DNA of 64,000 bases, from NCBI RefSeq assembly GCF_000733925.1, contig NZ_JPOO01000001.1, forward strand, positions 310,001-374,000, read 5' to 3'. The notes under the pieces were generated by a model. That model was not told the DNA's origin, did not search any database, and saw nothing but the letters and a program-made list of their open reading frames with translations. Made by a program: the position numbers and the translations under genes. The stretch is from Arenibacter algicola (lineage in GTDB: Bacteria; Bacteroidota; Bacteroidia; Flavobacteriales; Flavobacteriaceae). Below are positions 43,621-52,154 of this stretch, piece by piece (the first letter of the stretch is position 1; every line of letters starts with the position of its first letter).

Positions 43621-46263
43621 TTAGGCCCGCTGCCACACATGTGATTCCAAAGCTTCCCTTGCCGGAGGATATTTGAAGTCAAACACTATTCCTTCATCCC
43701 CAGATGCTAACAATTGCGTTGCAAATTCATGATATTCATCTATAAATTCAGACGCCAAATTTCCTTTATCTTTCTTTTGCTTCATGTCGTTAAGAAAGTC
43801 CATGAAATTGGATCTGTTTTCGAAAATATCGTTTACAATACTTATGATGCCTAATTTATCCGCTCCATCGAATCCATACATACGTGGCGTTTGGATGAAT
43901 TTGACCAAAAAGTGATCTAGGTAATTCTCAATGAAAGCGATAAAGATGTAGTTGGCCTCTAAGAACCGTTCCTTTCTTGAGGTTCGTGAAGATGGGCCCG
44001 TTGGGTCCCACTCCGTGACCAAACAATTACTGTAGTAGTTCCAAACGTCACCGTCTGGTACGGTGACCTTCTTAGTGTAATTTTTAAAACTGTTTAGAAT
44101 GTACTGTTTAATTTCCTTTTTAGACAGAATCCAATTCTCTCCATGATAATGACTGTACCACCAGTTAAGCAGGTTTGCGCAAAACATTGTTGAATATTCT
44201 TTGGAATGCATTAGGTTCTCAACGAAATCCTTTAGTTTCTCTCTTTGTCCATCATAAAACTTATTGGACACTATGTTGTCATGATCTCCTATTATATTTC
44301 TTAAACTAACTGGGTCATAACCGTAATAGCCCATATGGTATTTATCATTTTCTCTTTCCATACTTGCCAGAAAGAAGGTGGCCTTTATAATCTTCTCGAA
44401 TGATTTCCTATCCGGCAGCTCATACGTTTTCACTTCATAAAATCGTGCCCGTACCGCATCCAATTTCCCCTGTTCCTTCCATTTTGAAATGGTATTTTGT
44501 ATACTGTCCAAGTCCTTTTCAATCTCTGTATTGAATACCAGTTCCGATATTTCGTGTTCCTCCAAAATGTCTTGAAAATAGCGATAATAGTGCGATGAAA
44601 ATACGATGGAGAGATGGCTTTTCGATCCATACGTATTGTTCCTGAAAATATCAGACACCAGTTTTTGTAGGTCTTTAAGGGAATCCCCATGGATACGCAG
44701 GACTTCTGTGGCATGGATTCCCAACCTTGAATCCTCAAACTTGAGAAAACGGTTCCTGTACTCGTTTTTAGTTTCCCCTTCATAGGCCAATTGCCTGGCA
44801 TCCCTATGTACTCCGCTGGCATTGCTTGTATTTTGTGAGGGACTCAAATAGTAATGTGGGTCCAAAAATAGCACTCGATATACGTCGTAAAACTTGAATT
44901 TTAAAAGTTTAATATTGAGATAGTCTTTAAAGTCCACCTCTTGTTCTATTTTCTTGTATTCGCTCAGAAAATTTTGAAGAAATCGTTTCACGTCCCTAAT
45001 ATGCTTCAGGCAAAAATCTCCTTTATCTCCCGTCAAGGAACGCATCGTATAGCCAAAGTAATTGTCAATTTCCTTTAGTCTAGAAGGCAGTTCCTCTTTT
45101 AAACGATCTGAAAGGAACTTCTTAATCCTGGCCTCGGTAATCGGCAAGAGGTTTTCTTCCTTCAGGAAAATCTTTTCCGCGAACTTTTCGTTCTTGGGTA
45201 TACCAATTTTATTCAAGGATTCTGAAATATAGGTCTTGTCATAGGCCACCAGGTAAATGAAGTTATCAAAGTTTGCGGTATTCCGAATCAATTTCAAAAT
45301 CTCAAATACTTCATCCGCTTTCAAGCGGTCCATATCATCGAGAACGATTAAAAACTTTTTACCCAACCTTTTCAGGGAAGTATTAATGCGTTTGAAATCT
45401 TCCGTGACGCTGTCATTTTTTCCAAAATCCAGCAAATGCCCTAAAAATTGGAAAAGGGAACTAGGGCTTAACTTTAATATGTTTCTGGAATACTTGCCCA
45501 TATCCATGTAGAGGTCATAGCTTTCAGGTCTAATTTTTAATCGTAGAAGTTCAAAGAACTCTTGGATTATAGTGGTCGTGCCCAAGTTCAACCATGGATT
45601 AAAATTTAGTACCAATAAATCCCCTTGCCCTCTTTTCTCCAGTTCCCGCTCCACCAAATTCAAAAATGAGGTCTTGCCCGACCCCCATTCACCGGTAACG
45701 CCAAACGCTATGGAATGTTTGTTTGACGCTGCAATTATCTCATCGGCTAATAAGCGTACCTTCGGCATGCGTTTCAAAATGTCCTCCTCCTCATCGTCTA
45801 TGGGTTCGTCAAGCAGTCCGGCAGCCTGGTCCGCTGTGGAATTCTTATTCCTCATCATTCGCTGTAGGAACGAAACAAGAACAAGCAGAAGACCATATCC
45901 CATTACCATATCCAAATAGGTAATTCCTGGAAAGGAAGAAAAACCTGTGAGCGTATATGTGTTTGCGAAAAATCGGTAATGGACATAGCATCCCAGGATA
46001 AACACCAAGGTTGCCACATAACCCCTGCCCATATCGGTACGTTTGGTAAATTTCCGCCAGCTATCGTACAGCATCCAAAACAAGAAACCCAGAAGGATAA
46101 AATCAACCGATAGGCTGGATTGGACTTGGCTAAGGATTGGGTCAACCACTATAGCGTTGAACATCCGTTCCAATGGGTCAAGAAAAACAATGACCAGTGC
46201 CGTGACCACCAAGAGGATCCGCGTTTCTTTCTTTATGATATGGTTGGCCGACCTAGTTTTCAT
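43621..46263 (-). CDS. KAP family P-loop NTPase with four N-terminal membrane helices
   Basis: 880 residues. Four hydrophobic helices at about 15-30, 53-68, 83-100 and 115-134 anchor the protein, and an acidic linker (LDEPIDDEEEDIL) leads to the NTPase. Walker A is GEWGSGKTS (191-199) and Walker B LIVLDDMDRL (305-314), with NFNPW between them, the diagnostic KAP pattern. The C-terminal 500 residues are helical and contain no named domain. KAP NTPases sit at the inner membrane and several bacterial ones are linked with phage defence. Gene order HEPN protein, AbiC-like protein, KAP, unknown protein suggests a membrane-based conflict system. Confidence 0.88.
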   Translation of the reverse strand: MKTRSANHIIKKETRILLVVTALVIVFLDPLERMFNAIVVDPILSQVQSSLSVDFILLGFLFWMLYDSWRKFTKRTDMGRGYVATLVFILGCYVHYRFFANTYTLTGFSSFPGITYLDMVMGYGLLLVLVSFLQRMMRNKNSTADQAAGLLDEPIDDEEEDILKRMPKVRLLADEIIAASNKHSIAFGVTGEWGSGKTSFLNLVERELEKRGQGDLLVLNFNPWLNLGTTTIIQEFFELLRLKIRPESYDLYMDMGKYSRNILKLSPSSLFQFLGHLLDFGKNDSVTEDFKRINTSLKRLGKKFLIVLDDMDRLKADEVFEILKLIRNTANFDNFIYLVAYDKTYISESLNKIGIPKNEKFAEKIFLKEENLLPITEARIKKFLSDRLKEELPSRLKEIDNYFGYTMRSLTGDKGDFCLKHIRDVKRFLQNFLSEYKKIEQEVDFKDYLNIKLLKFKFYDVYRVLFLDPHYYLSPSQNTSNASGVHRDARQLAYEGETKNEYRNRFLKFEDSRLGIHATEVLRIHGDSLKDLQKLVSDIFRNNTYGSKSHLSIVFSSHYYRYFQDILEEHEISELVFNTEIEKDLDSIQNTISKWKEQGKLDAVRARFYEVKTYELPDRKSFEKIIKATFFLASMERENDKYHMGYYGYDPVSLRNIIGDHDNIVSNKFYDGQREKLKDFVENLMHSKEYSTMFCANLLNWWYSHYHGENWILSKKEIKQYILNSFKNYTKKVTVPDGDVWNYYSNCLVTEWDPTGPSSRTSRKERFLEANYIFIAFIENYLDHFLVKFIQTPRMYGFDGADKLGIISIVNDIFENRSNFMDFLNDMKQKKDKGNLASEFIDEYHEFATQLLASGDEGIVFDFKYPPAREALESHVWQRA

Positions 46264-46433
46264 ACTTCAAATATAACCTTATGTTGCTGTCCATTAAAAT
46301 TACTTTGTGGAAATTGCTCGTTCCGTAAGCGGCTTACTCCTTTCACGATGGAACCATCCGGACCTGTCAATTTCATCTATTGTAACTGCTCTCCAAACGG
46401 GACTATTGCGCTTTCTATTTGGACTTGGATGTA

Positions 46434-47345
46434 TTAAAGGAACCGGATTTTGCTATTGAAGGCCTTTGGATGATACGAATTCATCCAGTCCTTGTTTTTT
46501 AGCTCGGCCTGGTTAAGATTGTCGAGTATGGCGTACCGTTCAATGAGGGGCTTGAAATTTTCACCTTTCTCCGTTAGACCGTTGAAGAAGAGCAGGAGTA
46601 GTTCATAATCGGATAGTTGGGCCCTGATAATGGCGGCATACTTATATTTTTCCGCTTTGATCCTTTCCGTCTCCTCAATTTTTTTGCCTAAACCAGGACT
46701 AGCATTTTCAGCGGTGGTATTATGGCTAAAGTCATACTCATCAATCATCTTGAAAATCCGGTACAGGTTTCGATAGTAATGGGCAAAATCCGTTCTCCGC
46801 TCGTGGAACATTTCCTCATACACCTTATTGGGGTCCTCGGTGCCTTTCTTCAATTTCCTGTTCATGGCTTTAAACCGATTTCGGAATACATCCCTTCCTA
46901 TAATGGTACTTAGTGTATACTCATTTTTAGGACTCGGTTTAATAGTCAAATCGATGTCATTCACAATTTGATGATGTAGCGAGACCATATTGAAAAAGGT
47001 ATTCTCAAACAATTGTTGTTTCAAGGTGGCGTTCTGCTGTTTGAATTCTTCCCTTGTTTGCTGTAGCTCCTTACGCTGATGTTCCAATTCTTTGCGCTGC
47101 ATCAATACGGTTACGATTAAAAACCCAAAAGCAAGTGCTGAAAACAAGGCATTGGCCGCACCAAAGCTATCTCCAAATTGCGCGGCCGTTGGCGGCAACT
47201 CATGCCAATGTCTGTTCAGTAGCCAGAAGCCTATAAAAATCAATAGAACAATTCCAATCGCTATACCGATCCACTTCCCAATATTTGTTTTTTCGAATGA
47301 TTTATCTTCCAATTTTTTCGTATTTTTTTGATTTCTTGTCTGCAT
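46434..47345 (-). CDS. AbiC-like putative phage abortive infection protein
   Basis: 303 residues. Two membrane helices (about 26-44 IGIAIGIVLLIFIGFWLL and 64-82 NALFSALAFGFLIVTVLMQ), a coiled coil rich in Lys, Glu and Gln (about 84-112, RKELEHQRKELQQTREEFKQQ) and a cytosolic domain with NTFFNMVSLHHQIVNDI, HYYRNLYRIFKMIDE and LSDYELLLLFFNGL. This is the layout of the family annotated as putative phage abortive infection protein, related to lactococcal AbiC. It lies 34 bases after the HEPN-type gene and 170 bases before the KAP gene on the same strand. The antiviral role is inferred from family and setting. Confidence 0.8.
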   Translation of the reverse strand: MQTRNQKNTKKLEDKSFEKTNIGKWIGIAIGIVLLIFIGFWLLNRHWHELPPTAAQFGDSFGAANALFSALAFGFLIVTVLMQRKELEHQRKELQQTREEFKQQNATLKQQLFENTFFNMVSLHHQIVNDIDLTIKPSPKNEYTLSTIIGRDVFRNRFKAMNRKLKKGTEDPNKVYEEMFHERRTDFAHYYRNLYRIFKMIDEYDFSHNTTAENASPGLGKKIEETERIKAEKYKYAAIIRAQLSDYELLLLFFNGLTEKGENFKPLIERYAILDNLNQAELKNKDWMNSYHPKAFNSKIRFL

Positions 47346-47379
47346 TTCTTTCTTCCTTGGTAAAACACTTCGAATTGCC

Positions 47380-49260
47380 CTAATTGTTTAATTTTCCAAT
47401 TCTAATATCGTCCTCTATTTTTAGTAAGATAAGTACGATTACCTTCAGTAGCAAGTAGTAGTCGTGCTTATGTCTTTCTTCAGATAAGGTGTTGGTGCCA
47501 TGCAAGTAGCTGTTCCTTAAATCGTAACCGTTTGTGCAATCCCTTTTATTCAAATAATAATTTAGATATCGCGCTTCCTCCCGGGTAAATAAGGTGTTTT
47601 GGACAATGAACGTTCCTTCTTTTATCATACGATCCAATTCCTCCCGGACAAACCTCGGATAGCGCCAGAAATTTAGTCCCTCGTTTCGGTGCAGTTCCCT
47701 AATGATGTAAACCAAAGTAATCCTTTCAATACTCACCTGTTTATCCTCATTGATGCACAAATAGCCGTCCTGAATCATATTCTGGATAAGGCCCTTTTGG
47801 AAATTGGCAAAGTCCTCCATGAAGATTTTTTCCTTGGTCAATAAATCGAATAAGTTGTTGTATTTGCTCTTGTATTTTTCCGTGTAAAACAAATGACTCT
47901 GGTCTGAGAAGAATAAGTGTTTCAGTTGTAAAATCAGATTATCCTCTGAGTATACATATTTTTTGCTGGATTGGCTTTTGATTTGTTCTATTGCTATCGG
48001 CCGTGAACTCCAATGAATCAATTCAAGGTCGATTAGTCCATCTTCGGCCAGGAGCTGGTATTGTCTGAGCAGAAAATCTACATCGGGCAAGACCGTGCGC
48101 ATACGCTCCAAATAGGTAGCCTTTGAGTCCCTTATTTTAAATACGAATTCGGCTCCTTCAATGAGACCATTTACATGGACCATAAAAACATTGATAAGAT
48201 TTTCTATTTTGCTGTCCTTACTTTCTAAGTAACTATTTAGAATATGTAGTTGCAAAAATGACAGGTACTCCTTTCTTGTGAACGCTTCCCCGATTTCGTA
48301 TTCGTTTTTTGATTTTAAGGATATTCGCTCAAGTACGTCCAATTCACTTCTTTTGCTGACCAATAAAATCATGGAAGTGTCGTCGGTATATTGAAAAAGA
48401 TGTTTGAACATACTGAACAACTCGACATCATCCTCGATACGGTCCAAAAACTTTGCACCGTAGGTAGTCTCGTACAAACCTTTATCATACTTGTATTTTA
48501 CAGGTTCTTCCTGATCTTTATGGAGTCCCACCTGTACCCTGATGCTCCAGGCATGGCCCTTCTCGAAAATCTCATTGTTCATTTCCTGAGACCGCCTCTT
48601 GGCCTTTAGTCTTGTTTTTCCCGATAGCCTCAAATTATTGGAGTCCTTGGAATTTTCCACCAATCGAACGTAGTTCAGATTGGCATCCTCATGTTCCAGA
48701 TAGGCACTGATAATACCTTCTTTGTCCTGTAAATCAAGACTTTTTGGAAAATGGTAATTTGGCCGGTCCTTATCGGATTTTTGCTCCTCGAACTGGGTCA
48801 ACAATAGTTCAGCCGAACTTTTATAGCACAGCAGAAATTCCCTGATTGTGGCATCGAACCTCTTAACGATATTCCTTTGGGACAATACAAAATCGATATG
48901 TCGGGAATGCTTGTATAGTACCCTCTTGAACGTTGCATCCGACAATTTTTCATAGCTCTTCAACGTATTCAGCAAACGCCAAAACTGTTGATGGTATGGA
49001 TACTCTAGGCTTACAAGCGTTGCATCAACATCTTCGTTATTGATTGTAAGCAGTCGTTCCTTAAGTAATCGCCAATTATTCTTCAGGGTCGTTTGGTATC
49101 CTTCCATGTCATGCACACTCCACTTGGGTAGAAACAGGTTGTTATCAAAATGCAATTGGATATTATAAATTTCCAGTAAGTCATTAATTGAAAATTCCGC
49201 ATCCGGACTATAATTGTCCAAGATTTTTTCTGCCTTTATGAGGGAATGCTTGGAAGCCAT
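47380..49260 (-). CDS. Large protein with C-terminal HEPN-type RNxxxH motif
   Basis: 626 residues from the ATG at 49260 (MASKHSLIKAEKIL); an in-frame GTG at 49293 would add eleven. No signal peptide and no membrane helix. Most of the protein is helical with no domain I can name. The end carries YDLRNSYLHGTNTLSEERHKHDYYLLLKVIVLILLKI, in which RNSYLH fits the R-N-x-x-x-H motif of HEPN domains, preceded and followed by helices as in that fold. Many HEPN proteins are RNases in toxin and antiviral systems; others only bind. First gene of the four-gene leftward operon. Confidence 0.7.
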   Translation of the reverse strand: MASKHSLIKAEKILDNYSPDAEFSINDLLEIYNIQLHFDNNLFLPKWSVHDMEGYQTTLKNNWRLLKERLLTINNEDVDATLVSLEYPYHQQFWRLLNTLKSYEKLSDATFKRVLYKHSRHIDFVLSQRNIVKRFDATIREFLLCYKSSAELLLTQFEEQKSDKDRPNYHFPKSLDLQDKEGIISAYLEHEDANLNYVRLVENSKDSNNLRLSGKTRLKAKRRSQEMNNEIFEKGHAWSIRVQVGLHKDQEEPVKYKYDKGLYETTYGAKFLDRIEDDVELFSMFKHLFQYTDDTSMILLVSKRSELDVLERISLKSKNEYEIGEAFTRKEYLSFLQLHILNSYLESKDSKIENLINVFMVHVNGLIEGAEFVFKIRDSKATYLERMRTVLPDVDFLLRQYQLLAEDGLIDLELIHWSSRPIAIEQIKSQSSKKYVYSEDNLILQLKHLFFSDQSHLFYTEKYKSKYNNLFDLLTKEKIFMEDFANFQKGLIQNMIQDGYLCINEDKQVSIERITLVYIIRELHRNEGLNFWRYPRFVREELDRMIKEGTFIVQNTLFTREEARYLNYYLNKRDCTNGYDLRNSYLHGTNTLSEERHKHDYYLLLKVIVLILLKIEDDIRIGKLNN

Positions 49261-49293
49261 ATCTTCTTTCGAATAAAACACTACCCTACCCAC

Positions 49294-49734
49294 TATACAA
49301 AGAATTAATTGTTCTTTCCATCTTTTTACTGCTCTGAATCCATCCCTCTTGGAACACTAAATTGGGCAATCATTGCAGCCCTCAATGTTATCTTTTTGGT
49401 TGGCTTGGACTACCATTAATGGAAGGTACAAAAATGTCCTTAAAATATTTGTTATGCAATAGAATTCGGAAGGATTCTTTGTTGGCGTTTTGCCCTGCTT
49501 TCTTATGGCTTACATGCCACAAGAGGGTTACTTCTTGGATTTTTCAAATCGGAAGGCCAAGCCCTTCGTTGTTTTCGGGGCAGCAAAAAACAGGCATAGC
49601 ATAACCCACTTCCCATATTGTACTACGCACGGAGGAAATCAAACAAACACCCCTTAAAATGAACCAAAGGTTTCAATTCGAAAAGGGAAACTCATTAACC
49701 CATCTGTAAAAAGCGGATATAAAAACCACGTGTT
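49294..49734. other. Degenerate stretch upstream of the ssb remnant
   Basis: About 440 bases. An 80-codon open frame at 49362-49604 (+) has no recognisable relatives and unlikely composition. The region should hold the promoter of the leftward HEPN-AbiC-KAP operon. I cannot assign anything else; it may be a further decayed remnant, given the pseudogenes immediately downstream. Confidence 0.4.
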
Positions 49735-49885
49735 ATGAGCAGTTTTAGAAACCATGTACAGTTGATTGGGAACATCGGGAGCGACATCACTATCCCCGAT
49801 TTGGAAAGTGGGAAAAAAGTTGATGCACTTTTCCCTTGCCACCAATTAGTATTACCGAAATGCCAAGGGGAGAAAGGTAGTTTAC
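49735..49885 (+). pseudogene. ssb remnant (single-stranded DNA-binding protein)
   Basis: Starts as a normal Bacteroidota SSB (MSSFRNHVQLIGNIGSDI, LESGKKV). After GKKV the reading shifts: in another frame the bases encode MHFSLATN, a TAG stop, then YYRNAKGRKVV, matching the conserved FSLATN-x-YYRN-KGEK stretch. Homology ends near 49885, where P-type ATPase sequence begins. Mobile elements of this phylum often carry their own ssb near the mob genes, so this is a lost backbone gene. Confidence 0.8.
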
Positions 49886-49886
49886 T

Positions 49887-50340
49887 AATGGATGATAAGC
49901 TCAACGAAGTGGAAAAAATTAAAAAGCAGCCCAATACCAAAATTGCTTTTAGGGGCGATGCATTAATAATGCCCCTGTCACAGTAGCTAGCGGTGTGGGT
50001 ATTCTAATGGGTGGGCTGGGCAGCGATGTCACAATAGAGACCGTAGACGTTATAATCCATACCGACCAACCGAGCAAGATTTCTCGAGCTATTTAAATAG
50101 GTCGTTCTACCCGCAGCATTTTTATCGCAAAATTCTGGTTTGGCCTATGCGGTAAAAATTATAGTGTTCATTCTGGGTACAGACAGACTTACCACTATGT
50201 GGGAAGCCGTTTTCGCCATTGTGGCTGTGAAGTTGTTAGAGATATTGAATACGGAAAGGTTGCAGAAAATGCGGTGGAGCAAAATTTTGTGGTTAAGGAG
50301 AAGAAGAAAAAGCGAAACTTAATTTGGCGCGTGAAGAAAA
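49887..50340 (+). pseudogene. 3' end of a heavy-metal P-type ATPase, several frameshifts
   Basis: Successive frames give DDKLNEVEKIKKQP, then GRCINNAPVTVASGVGILMGGLGSDVTIETVDVIIHTDQPSKISRAI followed by a stop, then MAYAVKIIVFILGTDRLTTMWEAVFAIVAVKLLEILNTERLQ, the final two membrane helices of a ZntA/CadA-type ATPase. At least two frameshifts and one stop interrupt it. It is fused to the ssb remnant without a gap, evidence of a deletion. A second, separate copy of the same region exists at 42805-43047. Confidence 0.85.
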
Positions 50341-50363
50341 AAAAGTACACAATTCAATAAAAC

Positions 50364-51587
50364 TCAAGACATGATTTTCGCATCGTAATCATCAAGGACG
50401 TTGGTTTCAAAAGAACTTAGATAGGCTTGGGTCATGGCCTCGGTAGTATGCCCTAGGCTGTCTTGTATCACATTGCTGGGAGCACCGCTTCTTTTCAGAA
50501 TATTGGCGTAGGTGTGTCTTGCACTGTAGATAGTGAATTTTGGAAGTTCAAGCCTTTCAGCCAAACGCTTTAGGTAGATGTTCTGTCTTTTTCTTTTGTT
50601 TTTTATGGTTTCGTGGATTTGATCTTGAGAAAAATCCCTAGTAAGAATGGGAATTACAAAATCATCTTCTTTTATTTTCCCATTGCTATAAGTAAGTAGG
50701 ATTTGCTTTAAGGCAGGGGTAATTTTAATGGAAAACATTTTGTTTCTTGTTTTGGATCTTATGTACATTATCCGCTCCAAGTCACCTTGAATATTATCCC
50801 CTTTCAAAAAAGCCATATCCATCCAGTTCATTCCCCGCAAATAAAAAGAAGCCATGTATAGGTCACGAGCTTTGGCCAAATGGGATTCCTCAACCGGAGC
50901 ATCTTTTAAGATTTCCAATTGCTCTCTATTCAAAAACTGTCTTTTCGGAGTTCCGTTCTTTATGGAATAATCATTAAAGGGATTGTGATTTTCCTTAGCT
51001 AAACCATGCTTAATAGCCTTCTTATAAACCGATCTGAGTGTTCTAAGGTATACGCTCAGACCTCCTGCAGTATTTCCGGAAGCGTAGTGCTGTGTCTCCA
51101 ACTTCTTTACAAAGGCATAGTTAATTTGACGAAAAGGAAGGGAACTCTTTCCGTGGAATTTTTCTATTTTATTTCGCAGGGTCTTATAGATTTCAGCATT
51201 GCCATATTTTTGGCCCTTTTTCAAATCTTGTATTAAGGTATCAACGAAACTGAAAAAGTCCATGTTGCCAACTGATTTTCCTTCAATTTCTTTTTTGAGG
51301 GACGACATGGAGAGGCTTTCTATTTTACCATCTTCTTCCAGACGGGATACCGTGTCAAAAATCTTCTTCAATTTTTCTTGTATGCCATTGTTAAGCCGCG
51401 TAATATTTGAAGCTATTTTACTTGAAGGTCTAATCCGTTGGTTCTTTGCATCGAAGTCTTTCTTGGCCATGTTATAACCTAGCGGCAGATATATTGATTT
51501 TCGATTGTAAGTAACACGAATTACCAACGGAAAAGTTCCATCCTGTTTTTGGCGTACTTTATTGAGAAGGACCTTTGTGGTTAGCAT
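50364..51587 (-). CDS. Tyrosine site-specific integrase of the element
   Basis: 407 residues in the usual Bacteroidota layout: an arm-binding beta domain (residues 1-90, PLVIRVTYNRKSIYLPLGYNM), a SAM-like core-binding domain (about 108-210) and the catalytic domain (about 220-400). Catalytic residues: Arg251 (YLRGMNW), Lys279, Arg357 in IYSARHTYA, where Tyr354 replaces the more usual His, His380 in SLGHTTEA and nucleophile Tyr389 in TQAYLSSF. It would recombine the 46-bp tRNA repeats. The gene points away from attR and its start codon is two bases from a cluster of palindromic sites, suggesting autoregulation. No excisionase gene was recognised. Confidence 0.92.
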   Translation of the reverse strand: MLTTKVLLNKVRQKQDGTFPLVIRVTYNRKSIYLPLGYNMAKKDFDAKNQRIRPSSKIASNITRLNNGIQEKLKKIFDTVSRLEEDGKIESLSMSSLKKEIEGKSVGNMDFFSFVDTLIQDLKKGQKYGNAEIYKTLRNKIEKFHGKSSLPFRQINYAFVKKLETQHYASGNTAGGLSVYLRTLRSVYKKAIKHGLAKENHNPFNDYSIKNGTPKRQFLNREQLEILKDAPVEESHLAKARDLYMASFYLRGMNWMDMAFLKGDNIQGDLERIMYIRSKTRNKMFSIKITPALKQILLTYSNGKIKEDDFVIPILTRDFSQDQIHETIKNKRKRQNIYLKRLAERLELPKFTIYSARHTYANILKRSGAPSNVIQDSLGHTTEAMTQAYLSSFETNVLDDYDAKIMS

Positions 51588-51589
51588 TT

Positions 51590-51619
51590 GTTTATAAATT
51601 TATAAACTATTTATAAACA
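51590..51619. repeat. Integrase arm-type site cluster, right end
   Basis: Bases 51599-51619 repeat 35777-35797 exactly and in the same orientation. A further half-unit GTTTATAAA at 51590-51598 gives three TTTATAAA-type units in tandem. They lie between the integrase start codon and attR and probably overlap the integrase promoter. Confidence 0.65.
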
Positions 51620-51724
51620 AATATAGGTATTATTTGGCTCAATATGGTTTTGTGTAATTATTAATATATTGAAAAGCAGCACTTTAATGTTTTATAAAAT
51701 CATATAAAGCCATAAATGACGTGT

Positions 51725-51770
51725 CTGTCACGCAGGGGGTCGCGGGTTCGAGTCCCGTCCGGACCGCTAA
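51725..51770 (+). repeat. Right attachment repeat (attR): 3' fragment of tRNA-Asp
   Basis: 46 bases identical to 35687-35732: anticodon loop, variable region, T arm, 3' acceptor strand and four bases beyond. The 5' half of the tRNA is missing, so it is not a functional gene. It marks the right junction with the chromosome. Confidence 0.95.
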
Positions 51771-51800
51771 AAGCCTTCAACGCAAGTTGAGGGCTTTTTT
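51769..51800 (+). terminator. Terminator after attR, probably the original tRNA-Asp terminator
   Basis: AAAAGCCTTCAAC pairs with GTTGAGGGCTTTTTT (one G-U) around a GCAA loop and is followed by a T-rich tail. Being outside the element, it is likely the terminator that the tRNA gene had before insertion. Confidence 0.7.
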
Positions 51801-51854
51801 CATTTTAGGGGACGAATCAGGGGACGAATAATGGATCAAGAACAATTGTTGTGT

Positions 51855-52073
51855 TTATGCAAATATTGTGGTTAATCTATAAAGGAAGAATTCTACGTTT
51901 TTGACTCCTCTGAATTGCGCTCTAAAAGCTTTTATTTTTGCATTGAATGATTCCGCCGATGCATTTGTACTCCTGTTTATAAAATAGTTCAGGATCGACC
52001 TATAATTGAGCGATATCGTATTAGCAATAGTATTGAAGGCCCTAAAGCCTGTGTTCTCTAGGATCATGATCAT
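51855..52073 (-). pseudogene. ISL3-family transposase, C-terminal remnant
   Basis: 72 codons that encode the end of an ISL3-type DDE transposase: GFRAFNTIANTISLNY, then the strongly conserved NRSTNASAESFNAKIKAFRAQFRG and VEFFLYRLTTIFA with a normal stop. The first 300 or more residues are absent; possible decayed sequence continues to about 52130. No intact inverted repeats were found. It is just outside the mobile element, so this tRNA locus has taken insertions more than once. Confidence 0.8.
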
Positions 52074-52154
52074 TTGATGTGTTTATAGAAAGATTCCAGT
52101 TGATTTGTAGAGAATAATGTATTCAGTCCAAACAAGAAAAATATAGAAAAGCCT

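Larger units (their letters stand above)
35687..51770. mobile_element. Integrative and mobilizable element in tRNA-Asp, about 16 kb
   Basis: Bounded by perfect 46-bp direct repeats of the tRNA-Asp 3' half. Contains, left to right, a subtilase/AAA pair, a GC-rich structured region, mobC and relaxase genes, a P-type ATPase remnant, a four-gene defence-like operon, ssb and P-type ATPase remnants, and a tyrosine integrase beside the right repeat. No VirB4, VirD4-type coupling protein or other Tra genes are present, so transfer would need a helper conjugation system. The intact integrase and repeats suggest it may still excise. Confidence 0.9.

Noticed and set aside
46120..46437. Rightward frame between the KAP and AbiC-like genes
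   Set aside because: Half of it is antisense to the KAP gene; the rest has no coding signal.
49362..49604. 80-codon rightward frame before the ssb remnant
   Set aside because: Cys- and Trp-rich composition, no recognisable motif and no partner; left as unassigned sequence.
51721..51770. Second tRNA-Asp gene
   Set aside because: Only the 3' half is present; the acceptor 5' strand and D arm are missing, so it is an attachment site.
35687..51770. Self-transmissible conjugative element
   Set aside because: No VirB4/TraG, coupling protein or pilus genes between the repeats; only mobC and relaxase are present.
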